Shown here: one piece after another, positions 44,001 to 54,347 of the stretch
How the letters are laid out: each line of letters begins with the position of its first letter
How positions within the stretch are numbered: the stretch's first letter is position 1
Origin: Ceratodon purpureus
Lineage: Eukaryota > Streptophyta > Bryopsida > Pseudoditrichales > Ditrichaceae
DNA: 64,000 nucleotides
Direction: 5' to 3'
Assembly (NCBI GenBank): GCA_014871385.1
Contig: CM026426.1
Location: 90,812,893-90,876,892, forward strand
Notes under the pieces: generated by a model
What the model saw: the letters and a program-made list of their open reading frames with translations, nothing else
What the model was told of the DNA's origin: nothing
Database searches by the model: none
Program-made: the position numbers and the translations under genes

Positions 44001-47000
44001 AAGCAACGCCGGTACCGGCGGTGCTTTCAGACCACCCGCCAGTCAACGAGTTAGTCTTCGAACGTACCACCTTGTTGACTGCCCAGGTACTCTGAGAGCA
44101 ACGCCGGTACCGGCGGTGCATTTGAAGCAACTTCCAAGTCACAAAGAAGGCCTTCTTGAAGCCTTCTCTGAGACTGTGGAGGTGCTTCAAAAGCACCGCC
44201 GGTACCGGCGGTGCTCTCAGAGCAACCCTGCAGTCGACAAGCAGGTTGCTTCGACAACCTGCTCGTAACTGCCCGTGTGCTCTGAGAGCACCGCCGGTAC
44301 CGGCGGTGCCTCCTGAGCACCTCCACAGTCTCAGAGAGAGCTAACAGGACAACCTTCTCTGAGATCGTGGACGTGCTTCGGAGGCACCGCCGATACCGGC
44401 GGTGCTTTTAGAGCACCTAGGCAGTCAACGAGGAGGTTAAAAAACAGCCTGCTCGTTGGCTGCTCGAATGCTCTGATAGCATCGCCGGTACCGGCGGTGC
44501 TTTTGAAGCACCTCCACAGTCTCAGAGAAGGCTGTCCTGTTAGCTCTCTCTGAGACTGTGGAGGTGCTCAGGAGGCACCGCCGGTACCGGCGGTGCTCTC
44601 AGAGCACACGGGCAGTTACGAGCAGGTTGTCGAAGCAACCTGCTTGTCGACTGCAGGGTTGCTCTGAGAGCACCGCCGGTACCGGCGGTGCTTTTGAAGC
44701 ACCTTGCTAGCAGTCACGCAAATGGAAAAAACAGACAAAACATAAGAAAAGGGCGTACCAATATTTACGCCGGTACCTAGGGATGCTAAAGAGCCAGAAA
44801 CAGTAATTTGAGAGATACTCACTTGAGCCCACCAGGTAGCCTTATGTAGCCAAGGCAGGAAAACCGCATCCGAGAATCCAATTTTCGGAAACTTGTGGGC
44901 AACCCTCATTGCCTCCGAGGAGTTCCATCGCTGGAGCCACTTGACCATCATGCTTGCTGGCATGGCAGAGGTCGCCAACATCCAGAGCTTCTCCTGCTGC
45001 ATCTCCGGCTTATCATCTGCCTTCTCATAATGGAGTTTGATTTCTTCAAGAAATTTGGAGGAGTGCTTCGGGTCAGCGATTGGCAACATTTTCCTCAATT
45101 CCCCGGCTAGTTTATCCTCCACCCTCTGGACCGCCTTTGTGACCCATTCATCGGCTGAGCGTTCGGTCCATTGGCTCGGGTTGGGATTAGCCAACTGATA
45201 ACGCTGTTGGGCAGCGTGAGCTGCCTCCCCGATCTCGTGCTGCAGGCAAGATTATAACAAAAAATAAAATCAAGTTTTAAGTCATAATAAGAGCGTGGAT
45301 TTAAACTAGGTAAGAAAACAGGGTGAATCTTCGCACCTGATGCAAGACCGCATTCAGGGCTTCTACAGACAGCGTATACCAGGTCCGATTCTTTCCAGAC
45401 TGCTTTTTCTTTGCAGCATCGATGACAGACCGAGAAACAAGCCCTTCGAAATACTCCACAGGCTGAGGAGCGATGTTCTGTAACCGATAAAGCCTGTGCA
45501 CAAGGTTGGTAGAGACATGCGATTTCTGATTTCTCCTGCATGTTCAAATCAAACAAAGTCATAAAATTGTGTACTAAATTGCGACAAATTGTGTACTATT
45601 ACTTGAAGAAAAAATCAGATCGCTCCTTACCAGTTCACTTCGTGAAGGGCTGTGAGCACCGATGGAATTTCACCCTTTGGGTCGAGGACAACGCTCTCAA
45701 CTCGGTAATGCCAATGAATGTCACCAGCATGAAATTGCTCAATAATCGGCAACCAAGCCTGCAACCTGTGGTTTCCATCCCATACCATAAACATCTTCTT
45801 TGAAAAGACCTTGAGATCATCGTCTGCAAGCAGGGTCGCTTCGAAATCTTCATTCACCTCTCTCCATTCTTTCGACCAAGATTCTTCAATAGCAGGTGTG
45901 ACCTCCGATGTGTGTCCGTGGTTATCCTCCAGTGCCACGTAAAAATACCCGTTTCCCTCCATGTAACCATCTCTTACGAAATGAACCTGCAGAGTCGATA
46001 CATCATTCTTCAAGTACGGCCTTACCACCGGCAACGAAATCATACGGCACAGAGGAATGAAGAGGCGGCCTTTGTTCTTTGGTTGCCATCGCAATCTCTC
46101 CAACCTCGACGCGGTATTGACTGTCTGGCTCGCAACTAACTCATGCAGAACCTGGTTCACCTCGCGCTCGGTCAATGGTACTGCACAAGGTAAGAATTAG
46201 TGTTAGTGCCAAACACTCTTAAAATGACCATGTGCACCATCGTAAACCCAACCTAACATCGATCTAAACATCTGAAAAAAAACAGTTAGGCATCAGCCCG
46301 AGACTAGGGAGACTGACGCAGTTGACTGCCCAAAAGCGACGCCGGTACCGGCGTCAGGATCTTAGGGCCCTTCCGGCAAGGAGAATGTGCCCAGAATGGT
46401 GCCGCCGGTACCGGCATCGCATTCGGGTCTCAAACTGATCCCTGCCCTAATCCCCGCCGGTACCGGCGACACCCTTGAGGACACACCGAGAGGTGAAGCC
46501 GATATCGGCACCGCCATAGAAGGCGAAACCAATTTGGGCACGAAAGCCGATGCCGGTACCGGCGTCGCATTTTAGGGTTCAGAAGCGAGGGAACCCTGAA
46601 AGGCGACGCCGGTACCGGCATCGTTATTCGGGCTCAAATGGTGCAGCCTACCAAGGCGATGTGAGCAAAAACTATAACGAAGAGGGTGACAGAAAAACGA
46701 ACCTTCGGGTGTTGTATCCTCCTTCTCACCCTCCTCGGCTTCATCGTCTTCGCCGTCTCCATCCCCTTTGAGTTCCTCCATCTCAACCTCGTCGTCGTCC
46801 TGAGGGTTGCGGTAGATAGCTCCACCACTTCCCGACTGAGGCTCCTTGGAACCGCGGCTCGCATCATCTACTTCTTCCATACCCTGCGATGTTGGAGTCC
46901 TCTGTCCAGACTGGGTCTCCATCTCCTGCATCGTCAATAGAAATGATTAGGACTTAATCGAATAACTTAAAAGAACTCTACATAAAACCTAAATGACCCG

Positions 47001-47922
47001 CAGAGAGTACTCCTTGACTGTAGGTCACCTTACTGTCCGCAGAGAGGAAAGAGCGATACACGAGGAGAGAAGAAGGACAAGGAGACCGCGAATGGAGAAG
47101 AAGTCGAAGAACACCGCGAGGGCAGAAGGAGTAGAAGAAAACCGCGAGGGGAAAAGAAGAAGAAGAACATCGCAAGGGCAGAAGGAGTAGAAGAAAACCG
47201 CGAGGGGAGAAGAAGTAGAAGAAAACCGCGAGGGGAGACGAAGAACTTGAAAACCGCGAGGGGAGACGAAGAACTTGAAGACCGCGAAGGGAGAAAAACA
47301 GGGAGACGGCAAGAAGAGAAGAAGAACGAGTTAGGTTTACTAAGAGATAGGCGATGGCTGGGCTAGAGCTTTGGATAGAGTAGCCTTGTCGTGGCGGCTT
47401 TGGTACTGATTATAATCAAACCATTGCGCAACACAAGCAATCATACAAACGTAAAACGTCAAATCAACTGATAGGACATCTCTGCCAAGAACTCATTGAC
47501 TTATCATTTTAGGCTTCGCTCGAATCACCAACTTCATGAGTCTTTGGGCGATTGCTAAGAGTTTCGTAAAATTGTTCAAATAAATACTGGAATCGAAAGA
47601 GATTATACTGCAATCTCGTAACAAAGAAATTAAAATTTCAATAACATACCTTTGGCGAGTCCTTCTGGGTTTCTTGAACAGCAGTTGTCTTCTTCGCGTG
47701 TTTTCCAGCACCCCTCTTGTACTGCTTGGTAATATCCTCTGGTACAACAACTAAAGGTGTCTCTGCAGCAGACGAGTAATCTAAAACCTTTGCCAGTCCT
47801 GCAATTTCTAAAGTCTCGGTTCTCTTCTTCTTCTCTCTCGCCATCTGACTAGCCATTAACGCTCTTTTCGTACTAAAGTGACTACCTCTTCTTCGTTTCT
47901 TGGCCTTCACTGGGGCCTGCAT
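41001..47922 (-). CDS. ParB-like plus DNA-methyltransferase-like protein, element B copy
   Basis: Predicted exons, 5' to 3': about 47,922-47,648 (basic, MQAPVKAKKRRRGS); about 46,931-46,702 (acidic, Glu-rich); about 46,181-45,640; 45,535-45,337; 45,239-44,823; 43,798-42,872; 42,786-about 42,385; 41,896-41,617; 41,527-41,329; 41,220-41,001 (TGA). The ParB-like exon holds MFMVWDGNHRLQAW, matching FYVFDGNHRTRAW of copy A. The methyltransferase-like part has DLVIADYPDG (about 42,720), in the position of the DPPY motif IV, then DLTVGTG split from GASILAAQAYN across the 41,617/41,527 intron, like motif I. Phases agree at nearly all joins and the exon borders match copy A. Near 42,388 the frame needs the second GT of GTATGTGC. 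A Lys-rich segment (KARRNRKRKAE) is a possible nuclear signal. It is head-to-head with the transposase at 48,456. Catalysis is unproven. Confidence 0.7.
42020..42320. repeat. GCCGGTACCGGC repeats in an intron, cluster 1
   Basis: Three good copies (about 42,026, 42,114, 42,214) and a degenerate one (about 42,306), about 90-100 bp apart, in the intron 41,897-42,388. Confidence 0.75.
43845..44775. repeat. GCCGGTACCGGC array with a 520-bp palindrome, cluster 2
   Basis: Fills the intron 43,799-44,822. Copies lie near 43,851, 43,913, 44,005, 44,103, 44,199, 44,293, 44,387, 44,483, 44,579, 44,673 and a degenerate one near 44,768; from 44,005 on the spacing is a steady 94-98 bp. Each is extended (GCACCGCCGGTACCGGCGGTGC). 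44,181 to about 44,440 is the inverted repeat of about 44,444 to 44,703. Confidence 0.85.
46335..46625. repeat. GCCGGTACCGGC repeats in an intron, cluster 3
   Basis: Copies near 46,341, 46,406, 46,456, 46,553 and 46,608 plus a CGATATCGG variant at about 46,500, spaced about 50-100 bp, in the intron upstream of the ParB-like exon. Confidence 0.75.
47085..47310. repeat. Purine-rich minisatellite (GAAAACCGCGAGGGGAG)
   Basis: Repeated GAAAACCGCGAGGGGAGAAG with AAGTAGAA or ACGAAGAACTT spacers, about 27-36-bp units, in an intron of the methyltransferase-like gene. Open frames here are by-products. Confidence 0.7.
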
Positions 47923-48455
47923 ATCAAGAACCTCTATACGAAAGCATCCTACTATCCTAACACAACAAGGGCTCACATGTCTTGATACAATCGCTTACTT
48001 CTTCATAAGACGAGGAAGATGTCTATGCCACTGCACTATAGTAGTAGTAGGGCCCATACCAATTCAATGCAGTATTGATCGTGTAGATCGTGGGCAGAGG
48101 TAGCATAAGTCTAATTCTATTTGTAAAACAATAAAACAAAAGACAGTACTAGAACTAGATTTTAGTAATCTCCTTGACGGCCCGTTTCTTAAAATAAAAC
48201 AGTCTTTATTAAATAGAATGTCCTCAATGAATTATAACGACTCATTAAAGATTAGTTAGCATCTGGCAGCTTCATATCTGTTTACAGCTAAAATTGGTCT
48301 TGCTTTACATCTATGAATGTGAAATTAGCGTCGTTTAGATGTAACGAATGGTTAGAGACTCCTAGATAAATAGAGCTACAACAATGAACTATTCCTCCCA
48401 AGTTATACATCTCCCTCTAGTGGCCTTCTTGTAACATCAAGACGTTCTGCAAAGA
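47923..48455. promoter_or_regulatory. Shared intergenic region of the divergent pair (B)
   Basis: 533 bp between the methyltransferase-like start (47,922, minus) and transposase ATG (48,456, plus). AT-rich. Likely bidirectional promoter; no clear core motif. Confidence 0.4.
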
Positions 48456-51400
48456 ATGGCACATCTCCCTGCAGACAGAGTGTTAGGCATGGCCGTCCTC
48501 AGAGCTCATGGGGTTGGAATTCCACTCACAGTACGTGTAGATGAGGATGGCTTGGCCCTTGTGACGGCACAACGCCTCAGCCTCAGATTTCACTTCAGAG
48601 AGGAGACTATCTGTATAGAGGAAGAGATTTATGATGATGAGACAAATGAGATTACACATACGCTAGATCAGGTTTCTGAGAAAGATGATGATGATAACAG
48701 GTTCTGGAACCTTTATCCTGGTAGATACAGAGTTTATGGTCTTACAGAGTCCCAGATGCAGGCGTCTACTGAGATTCTAACTCCACGTAGATCATCTACT
48801 GTTCAGACTCCTCTGCCTCGTGATGTGAAGGTCAAGTTAGAGCCTGGCTTGGACACTCCTGATGTAACACCAGTCATCTCCCTCTCCTCAGATGAGGAGA
48901 GTAGTCCACTGAAAGCATCACCTGCTTTGCCTAGAGAGACTGTAGTTTGTAGCACGCCACATACACTACCAGACAAATGTGCCAGTACCTCCGAGACATC
49001 AAAGGAGGAGACTGTCAATGTCCTGCCACTCATTAGGATACTTGCAGAGAGATCTGGGAGGAAAAATATACTGAAGAGAATAGATTTCTCCTTAGTTAGA
49101 CAAGAGAAGGTGGAGTACTTACCTGCAGTCTTCAACAACAATGTCATCTTCGAGCTCCCCCCAGTTGGTGACGGGGCTAAGAAGACGCAAGCGAAGGCTA
49201 TGAAGGGGATGGACAAGCGTTACGACGGCCACATCTGGACGAAGACAATCACTACCAACATCACAAATGAGTTCGGCCTGTCGTTCCGCTACTCCAGCTG
49301 CGTTGGTTGGCTGCGCTGCGTCAACAAAGAATGTGAATTTCTCAACCGTCGACCTCGAATCGTTGAGGTAAACGAGACTGAGTTTGAGGGTAGTACCCTC
49401 CAAGCTTTTACAGTGAATCAGCCACCCCCAGCGGATGCAACACTTGTCTGCAAGGTATGTAAAGAACCTCTTGCATGCATCGCTACATGCGGAGCCAAGA
49501 TTTATTATGTTCTAGGTAAATCCAACCAGACTAGGGCATGTATCCATCAGGGAACACATAATCATCCAGTGAAGGTTGGAGACTATAGAGACACTAAGGA
49601 GGAGATCAATAGCTTGATTGAAGAACAGGTGGAGAATACTCCCCGGGCTACGAAGAGCGCCGTTGTCTTGGAGGCCAGCAAGGTCCTGATTGGCAACTAC
49701 CTCCTACAACCTGAGGACGCTCCACCGAAGAAGCTCAGCATGGAGGAGCTCATTCCTGTACTTGACCGGTGCAAGGACATGGCTTCCCCAAATATCCGCA
49801 ACAAGGTGATGACGTTCAAGCGAATTGGAAGGTACGGAGTGATGGACGCCATCACCAAACTCCGTGGGATCAGTTTGTGGGCCTTCGTCCAGGAGAACAA
49901 GTTCCCGGGCCAAGGAGCTGACAGAGAGAAGGTCTTCGTCTTCAAGATGTCAGAAGTTGGGCCGGGTTGTGGTGTCGACTTAGTCACCAGAATGCAACCT
50001 GGTGGGGATCTTGACAATGCTTGGATTATGTTCGACCACGTAAAGCGGGTACGGATTGGTCCACGATGGCTTGCCATGTATATGACGCCATCTACTACCG
50101 CGTGATGACGATTGCAAGTTGCGACATGCAATCCGAGGACACCGAGGCTCAGCTGGTCTTCTGGAAGAACCTAAACAGCGTTATGGAGAGGAATGGCGTT
50201 GCAGCGCCAAACTTCAAAGGATTCATGGCGGACAATGCACAAGCAAATTGGAATGCGGTGCGTATTCTCTACGGAAACGGCAACAAAGAAGACAAAATGG
50301 AGGATCGGGAAAGGTCATGCTTGTTCCACTGGACCCAGAACATGGTCCAGTACACTGACAAGTACTTCCCCGAAGAGCTCCGGGAACAGCACAAGAAGAT
50401 GTGCAACCAGTATAGGACAACAACGACTTTGACAGAGGCGGACACTCTTTATCACGCGTTGCAAGCTTGGTGGATATCTACTGGGGTCCTGGGAGAGAAG
50501 GCCCTAACCAATCTGGGGACTTGGCTCGCATTCTGGCACCACCGCTATCGTCAATGGGGTGGATTCATGTCTGCGGTATGATGCTACTTAACCCTGTTGC
50601 TGTACTTGTTTTCTGTTGAGGTAAATCTAATCGACATCACTTCTATAATTGATCCTAACTATTGTAACTGCTCAAACTGCAGAAATTTACTGAAGAAGAA
50701 CTCACAGAGATGCCGACCTGTAACCTCGCCGAAACAGTTCACAATAAGTGGTTACAAGCATCAGGCAACAACGGCAACGACCTCTATGTTGCGACTGTGG
50801 ACGATTACGTTCGGGGCTTTCTGCAGGTTGTAAACTACTACCAGTTCCTGAAAGGAGATGTAGGCGGAACTGGACCTTCGAAGAAGGAACTCAAGCTTCG
50901 AATGGCAGAACGCTTGGCGAAGAAAACAGGAAATCCTAAAGTCCTTAAAGATCCCATGCTGAATATGCCTGGTGCAAATGAGTTCTGCACCCGTGAGCCT
51001 GTCCTGGCCGGAGCTGACGAGTTTGGATCACAGAAGCGTAAGGCGGACGTTCCCATCGGAGCTGACGAGGAGTCACACCGACCAGACAAGGTTAACTTCT
51101 CACGTCCTAGAGGTGTTGGATGCAACGTTCGAGCTCGCACTGTCCAGCTGCCCATCATCGTCGAGGACGATTCTGAAGAAGAAGAGGCCCAAGAATCTCC
51201 CGCCCAAGAGGCTTACTCGCCCCCAACGTCTCCTGTGAACGAGGTCGGCGTTCGCCATGTCAACGCTGTTGAAGAAACCAAGGTTGATGTGAAGGAGTGG
51301 CACATTGCAAGACTTCACAAAGCTTCTGCAAAGTGCTGCTGGGCCCAAAGAGCTGGTACAAAAAAGAAGTGCACTGAGAGAATTGTCAGGGGCCCAAACT

Positions 51401-52167
51401 TCACTGTTGCACCGACCTACACCGGAGTTTGGACAAACTATCGCAGGAATACGGTTGAGAGGACAGAGTTTTTCTTCTGCTCCGATGATATTGAGCGCTG
51501 CGTGAAAGGCACAAGGCGCAAGTGGGTTGCACACTACTCCAAGGACCAGGAAGTGCCGCCGATTCCAGAGGTGTGGCCCGTAAAACTAGGTACTAACCTG
51601 AAGCTCTCTGAGATCCTCGCCCTTGAAGCCGCAGGGTTCCAACTCCCGCCGAAGAAGCCAGTCTCTCCAAGACGTCTCTTCTCGTCTGCTCCGCCTCCTG
51701 CAAACCTTGCCTCGTTGCCGATTCCGGCAGAGGCTGACCGCTACCCTGGTAAGCGAGATGGGAAGATGGTCAAACGCACAGCAACTCGACCTAACCCGGC
51801 GCAGCGACTCTCCATCGGCTCCTCTCAGTCCCTCAAGGCTCGCCTCCGCTCCATCACCATGATACCTCATCCAGGCCATGGTTGCATCATCGGGCTAGAT
51901 TCGGGCGTTGCTCCAAACATCACACAGTACAACATCACCATCACCTCTTACCCGAGTTGCACTTGTCCAGCATTCAGGAAGACAATGACTAAGTTTCGAG
52001 GTAAGATACAGTTTTCATACTGTAAACATATTTATTACATCCTTTTAAAGGTCTGCAACCGTAATCCGGAGGCCGAGCTTTTCATCCATGCGCCTACCTT
52101 TAGTTTCAACGAAGTCAAGCTAGTCCTAGAGAGCGGAATCTTGACACACCCCTTGGCCAGAAAATAG
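48456..52167 (+). CDS. MULE-type transposase, element B copy
   Basis: Putative mobilising enzyme of element B. Exons 48,456-50,575 and 50,683-52,167 (TAG), with a GTATGA/CTGCAG intron at the same position as in the A copy (GFMSA joined to KFTEEELTEMPTC). Domains: N-terminal domain shared with A; acidic Ser-rich linker; WRKY-GCM1-like Cys/His finger (CVNKECEF ... CIHQGTHNHP); DDE-like core (FDHVKR, MADNAQANW, CLFHW); linker; SWIM finger CTCPAF ... CKHIYYIL near the end. A one-base frameshift lies near 50,050: the first frame stops at 50,105 while homology to A resumes one frame over at VYDAIYYRVMTIASCD. As read, the copy is therefore broken in the core, unless the base is an assembly error. 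Head-to-head with the methyltransferase-like gene. Confidence 0.8.
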
Positions 52168-52426
52168 GAGGCACTATACTATTATGGTCTCAAGTATGCA
52201 TAGTGGACAGTGGTTCATGCGGATACTTAGCCCGAGGTGATTGAATTTTTCCTTGTACTGAGTCAGCAATACAAATCTCGTATTGCCTATTTCAATATAA
52301 AGGTTTTGTCGTTCACATTTATTACATTGTGTTACAATAGCATTCATTTCAACAAGTGGCATTTGTTATATATATCAACGCACAATTGGACTGTACTCAC
52401 TCCATGAATACCTTTAAATATAGATT

Positions 52427-52879
52427 TTATTCCTTGAACTTAATGCGTTTAGGTATCCCCTTCGCATTTTCAGCACAATCACGAACTACCTCCTGCACTA
52501 CATGACAAGCTACATTGACATTCATTGTTCGTTCCCCAATTGCCACTTGTCGTAGGCGGGGACGTTTCAACAATGGAATAGCTTCACTCTTTCCACGTAA
52601 TGCCTCCCTAGAATAAGTCCCCGGTGGAATCTTCCCGACCTTGGAGTATGCATGAGGTGCCAAAGAGACAATCGGTTCCTCCTGGGGAACTACGAGAACG
52701 CGTGGCTCTTCTACAGCCACTATGTCTCCTATCACATCTATTTTTGCTTCCACGCCATCATTTTCAGAATGCCCTTCATTGCACCCATTCAACTCCTATT
52801 CCCCCTCAACCTCCTTATACGGATGAAATGGGCCAAGGACATCACCAAGTGAGATAGTGATTTCCCCGGCAACTTCCAT
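52427..52879 (-). CDS. Hypothetical protein with one in-frame TAG
   Basis: From ATG 52,879 (MEVAGEITISLGDVLGPFHP) the frame is open to 52,427 except for a single TAG in EVEGE-stop-ELNGCNEG. Downstream are acidic, then basic stretches (SEAIPLLKRPRLRQ; KGIPKRIKFKE). No family is recognised. It is convergent with the transposase and the last ORF before the right end of element B. It could be two short ORFs or a gene with a nonsense change. Confidence 0.35.
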
Positions 52880-52999
52880 ATCACAACACGCTCTTCTAGG
52901 AACTTGATTCAAGAAGAGCACGAACAAAGAGGATGAGAGCTTCTACTGCCACTACTTAAATATTGAGGAGGTAGAAGCTCGGCGCCCTTGAATAGTGGG

Positions 53000-53241
53000 A
53001 TCTATACGAAGGTTTAAATATTATAACACTCCATGGCATGAGTAGGTTTGTCATCAGTGTTTTGATTAATTTGTAGACAAAATACCCTAAACCATCAATT
53101 GAGAGTGAAGTCGAAGCACTTTCAAAAGATAAAAGATAAAAAAATGAAAAGGTAAAGACTTAGAAGATAGTAAATTAGAGGACAAATGAAAAAAAAAAAA
53201 AATGATTAAAAAAATTCGAAATCAAAAAAGATAAAAATGAT

Positions 53242-53319
<78 letters not shown>

Positions 53320-53920
53320 AATTGAAGAAAAAAAGAAAACAGTGTAAAATAAACTAAAATTAATGATAAAACAAAATAAAAACAATGAAAAGATAAAAGG
53401 TATGAAAGTTGAAAATAATTAAAAAACGATTAAAGATAAAAAGAATAAATGATAAGATAGAGTTAAAAGATAAAATGTTAAAAAAAATAAAAAAATAATA
53501 AATATAAGATAATAAATGCAACTTCTAGATTATGCATTAATACGAACCGTAACTAGTATTTAAAAATAAAACCGATAAGGGAATAACACAAATGAAAAAT
53601 CAATAAAGTAAATATATACATTAGAGAAAATTGAACACCAAAAAATGGAAGATTAAGTGCCGATTAGCATCAACACTGTAACACATTTACTAGAGATTAT
53701 AAAACGACAGTTAGTATTGGAATTTAAAAGATGGATAGAATTGATGAATGTCGGAAGAGTAGTTGATTCAAATAATTAAACAAAGAATTGAAGTAGAAAT
53801 GTAGTAATGTGAAGAAAATGACCTAGGATTCGAAATTCAGTTATTCGATCATTTTAACATTAAAGAAAGGGACAGAAGACCTGGATTGAAAATTATCAGA
53901 AATAGTGAATTCCAGTCCAC
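53000..53920. repeat. AT-rich tract with an (AT)n microsatellite
   Basis: About 34 AT dinucleotides at 53,244-53,311, with A-rich GATAAAA-type low-complexity sequence around them. No gene. Confidence 0.8.
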
Positions 53921-54113
53921 GGTTATAGGGTCATAATTATTACCAAAAATAGTAATATTCTCAAAATATTCTAATAATATTCTGAGAATATTCGAATTTG
54001 CTAATAATAGTTTTTATTTTTAGTAATAATATTACTGTTTTTAGACTTAGACCTCTATTTTCTGCTCGTCGCTCACCAAATCTCCGCTCGCCGCTCTCCG
54101 CTCGCCGCCCGCC
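53919..54113 (-). repeat. Right terminal region of element B
   Basis: CCACGGTTATAGGGT at 53,919, AT-rich ATATTCT repeats, then CTCCGCTCGCCGCTCTCCGC and CTCGCCGCCCGCC at the end: the inverted partner of 35,771-35,874. Confidence 0.65.
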
Positions 54114-54347
54114 GCTACCATAGAAGCTATCCCCATAGCCGCCTTCCATGTTAGGGCAGTCACTGCTTCTCCTTCTTGGTCCCTTCTGCTGGTGATCTTC
54201 TGGTCTGTCTGCTTCTCCAGTAAGTCGAGTCTGCCCCTCCAGGTGAACTCTTGAGTAGGTACTGTGGATCTCTGTCCCAGTCCTCCTCTGATCCCGGTGT
54301 GCTAGTCCTTCGTACTCCTGGTCCCTGTCAGTACATCCCTCTGCCAC
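54114..54347 (-). pseudogene. N-terminal Gag fragment cut off by element B
   Basis: On the minus strand ATG 54,347 begins MAEGCTDRDQEYEGLAHRDQ and runs through about 75 residues rich in Arg, Gln and Asp to DSFYGS, where element B begins. The Asp-Gln-rich style and CTGGTC-rich DNA match the retroelement. The rest of gag resumes at 35,756. Under the simple 9-bp duplication model the two halves are one base out of frame, so the exact junction is unsettled. Confidence 0.45.

Larger units (their letters stand above)
35771..54113. mobile_element. DNA transposon 'element B', about 18.3 kb, MULE-type with cargo
   Basis: Lies inside the gag of the LTR element. The ends are GC-rich terminal inverted repeats: CGTGCGGCGAGCGGTGAGCG at the left, and the reverse complement of GCGGGCGGCGAGCGGAGAGC at the right, both followed inward by GGCGAGCG and an AGATTTG block. 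The ACCCTATGACCGTGG block (35,860) and its complement CCACGGTTATAGGGT (53,919) sit further in. Contents, left to right: F-box-like gene, unknown gene, coiled-coil/RING gene, methyltransferase-like gene (minus), MULE transposase (plus), small ORF (minus). Boundaries are accurate to a few bases only. Confidence 0.7.

Noticed and set aside
43845..44775. CRISPR-like array of regularly spaced palindromes
   Set aside because: Eukaryotic intron, palindromic repeats with repeated (not unique) spacers, no cas genes.
35762..54122. Perfect target duplication for element B
   Set aside because: Only 6 of 9 bases agree and the rejoined gag frame is one base off, so it is reported as tentative.
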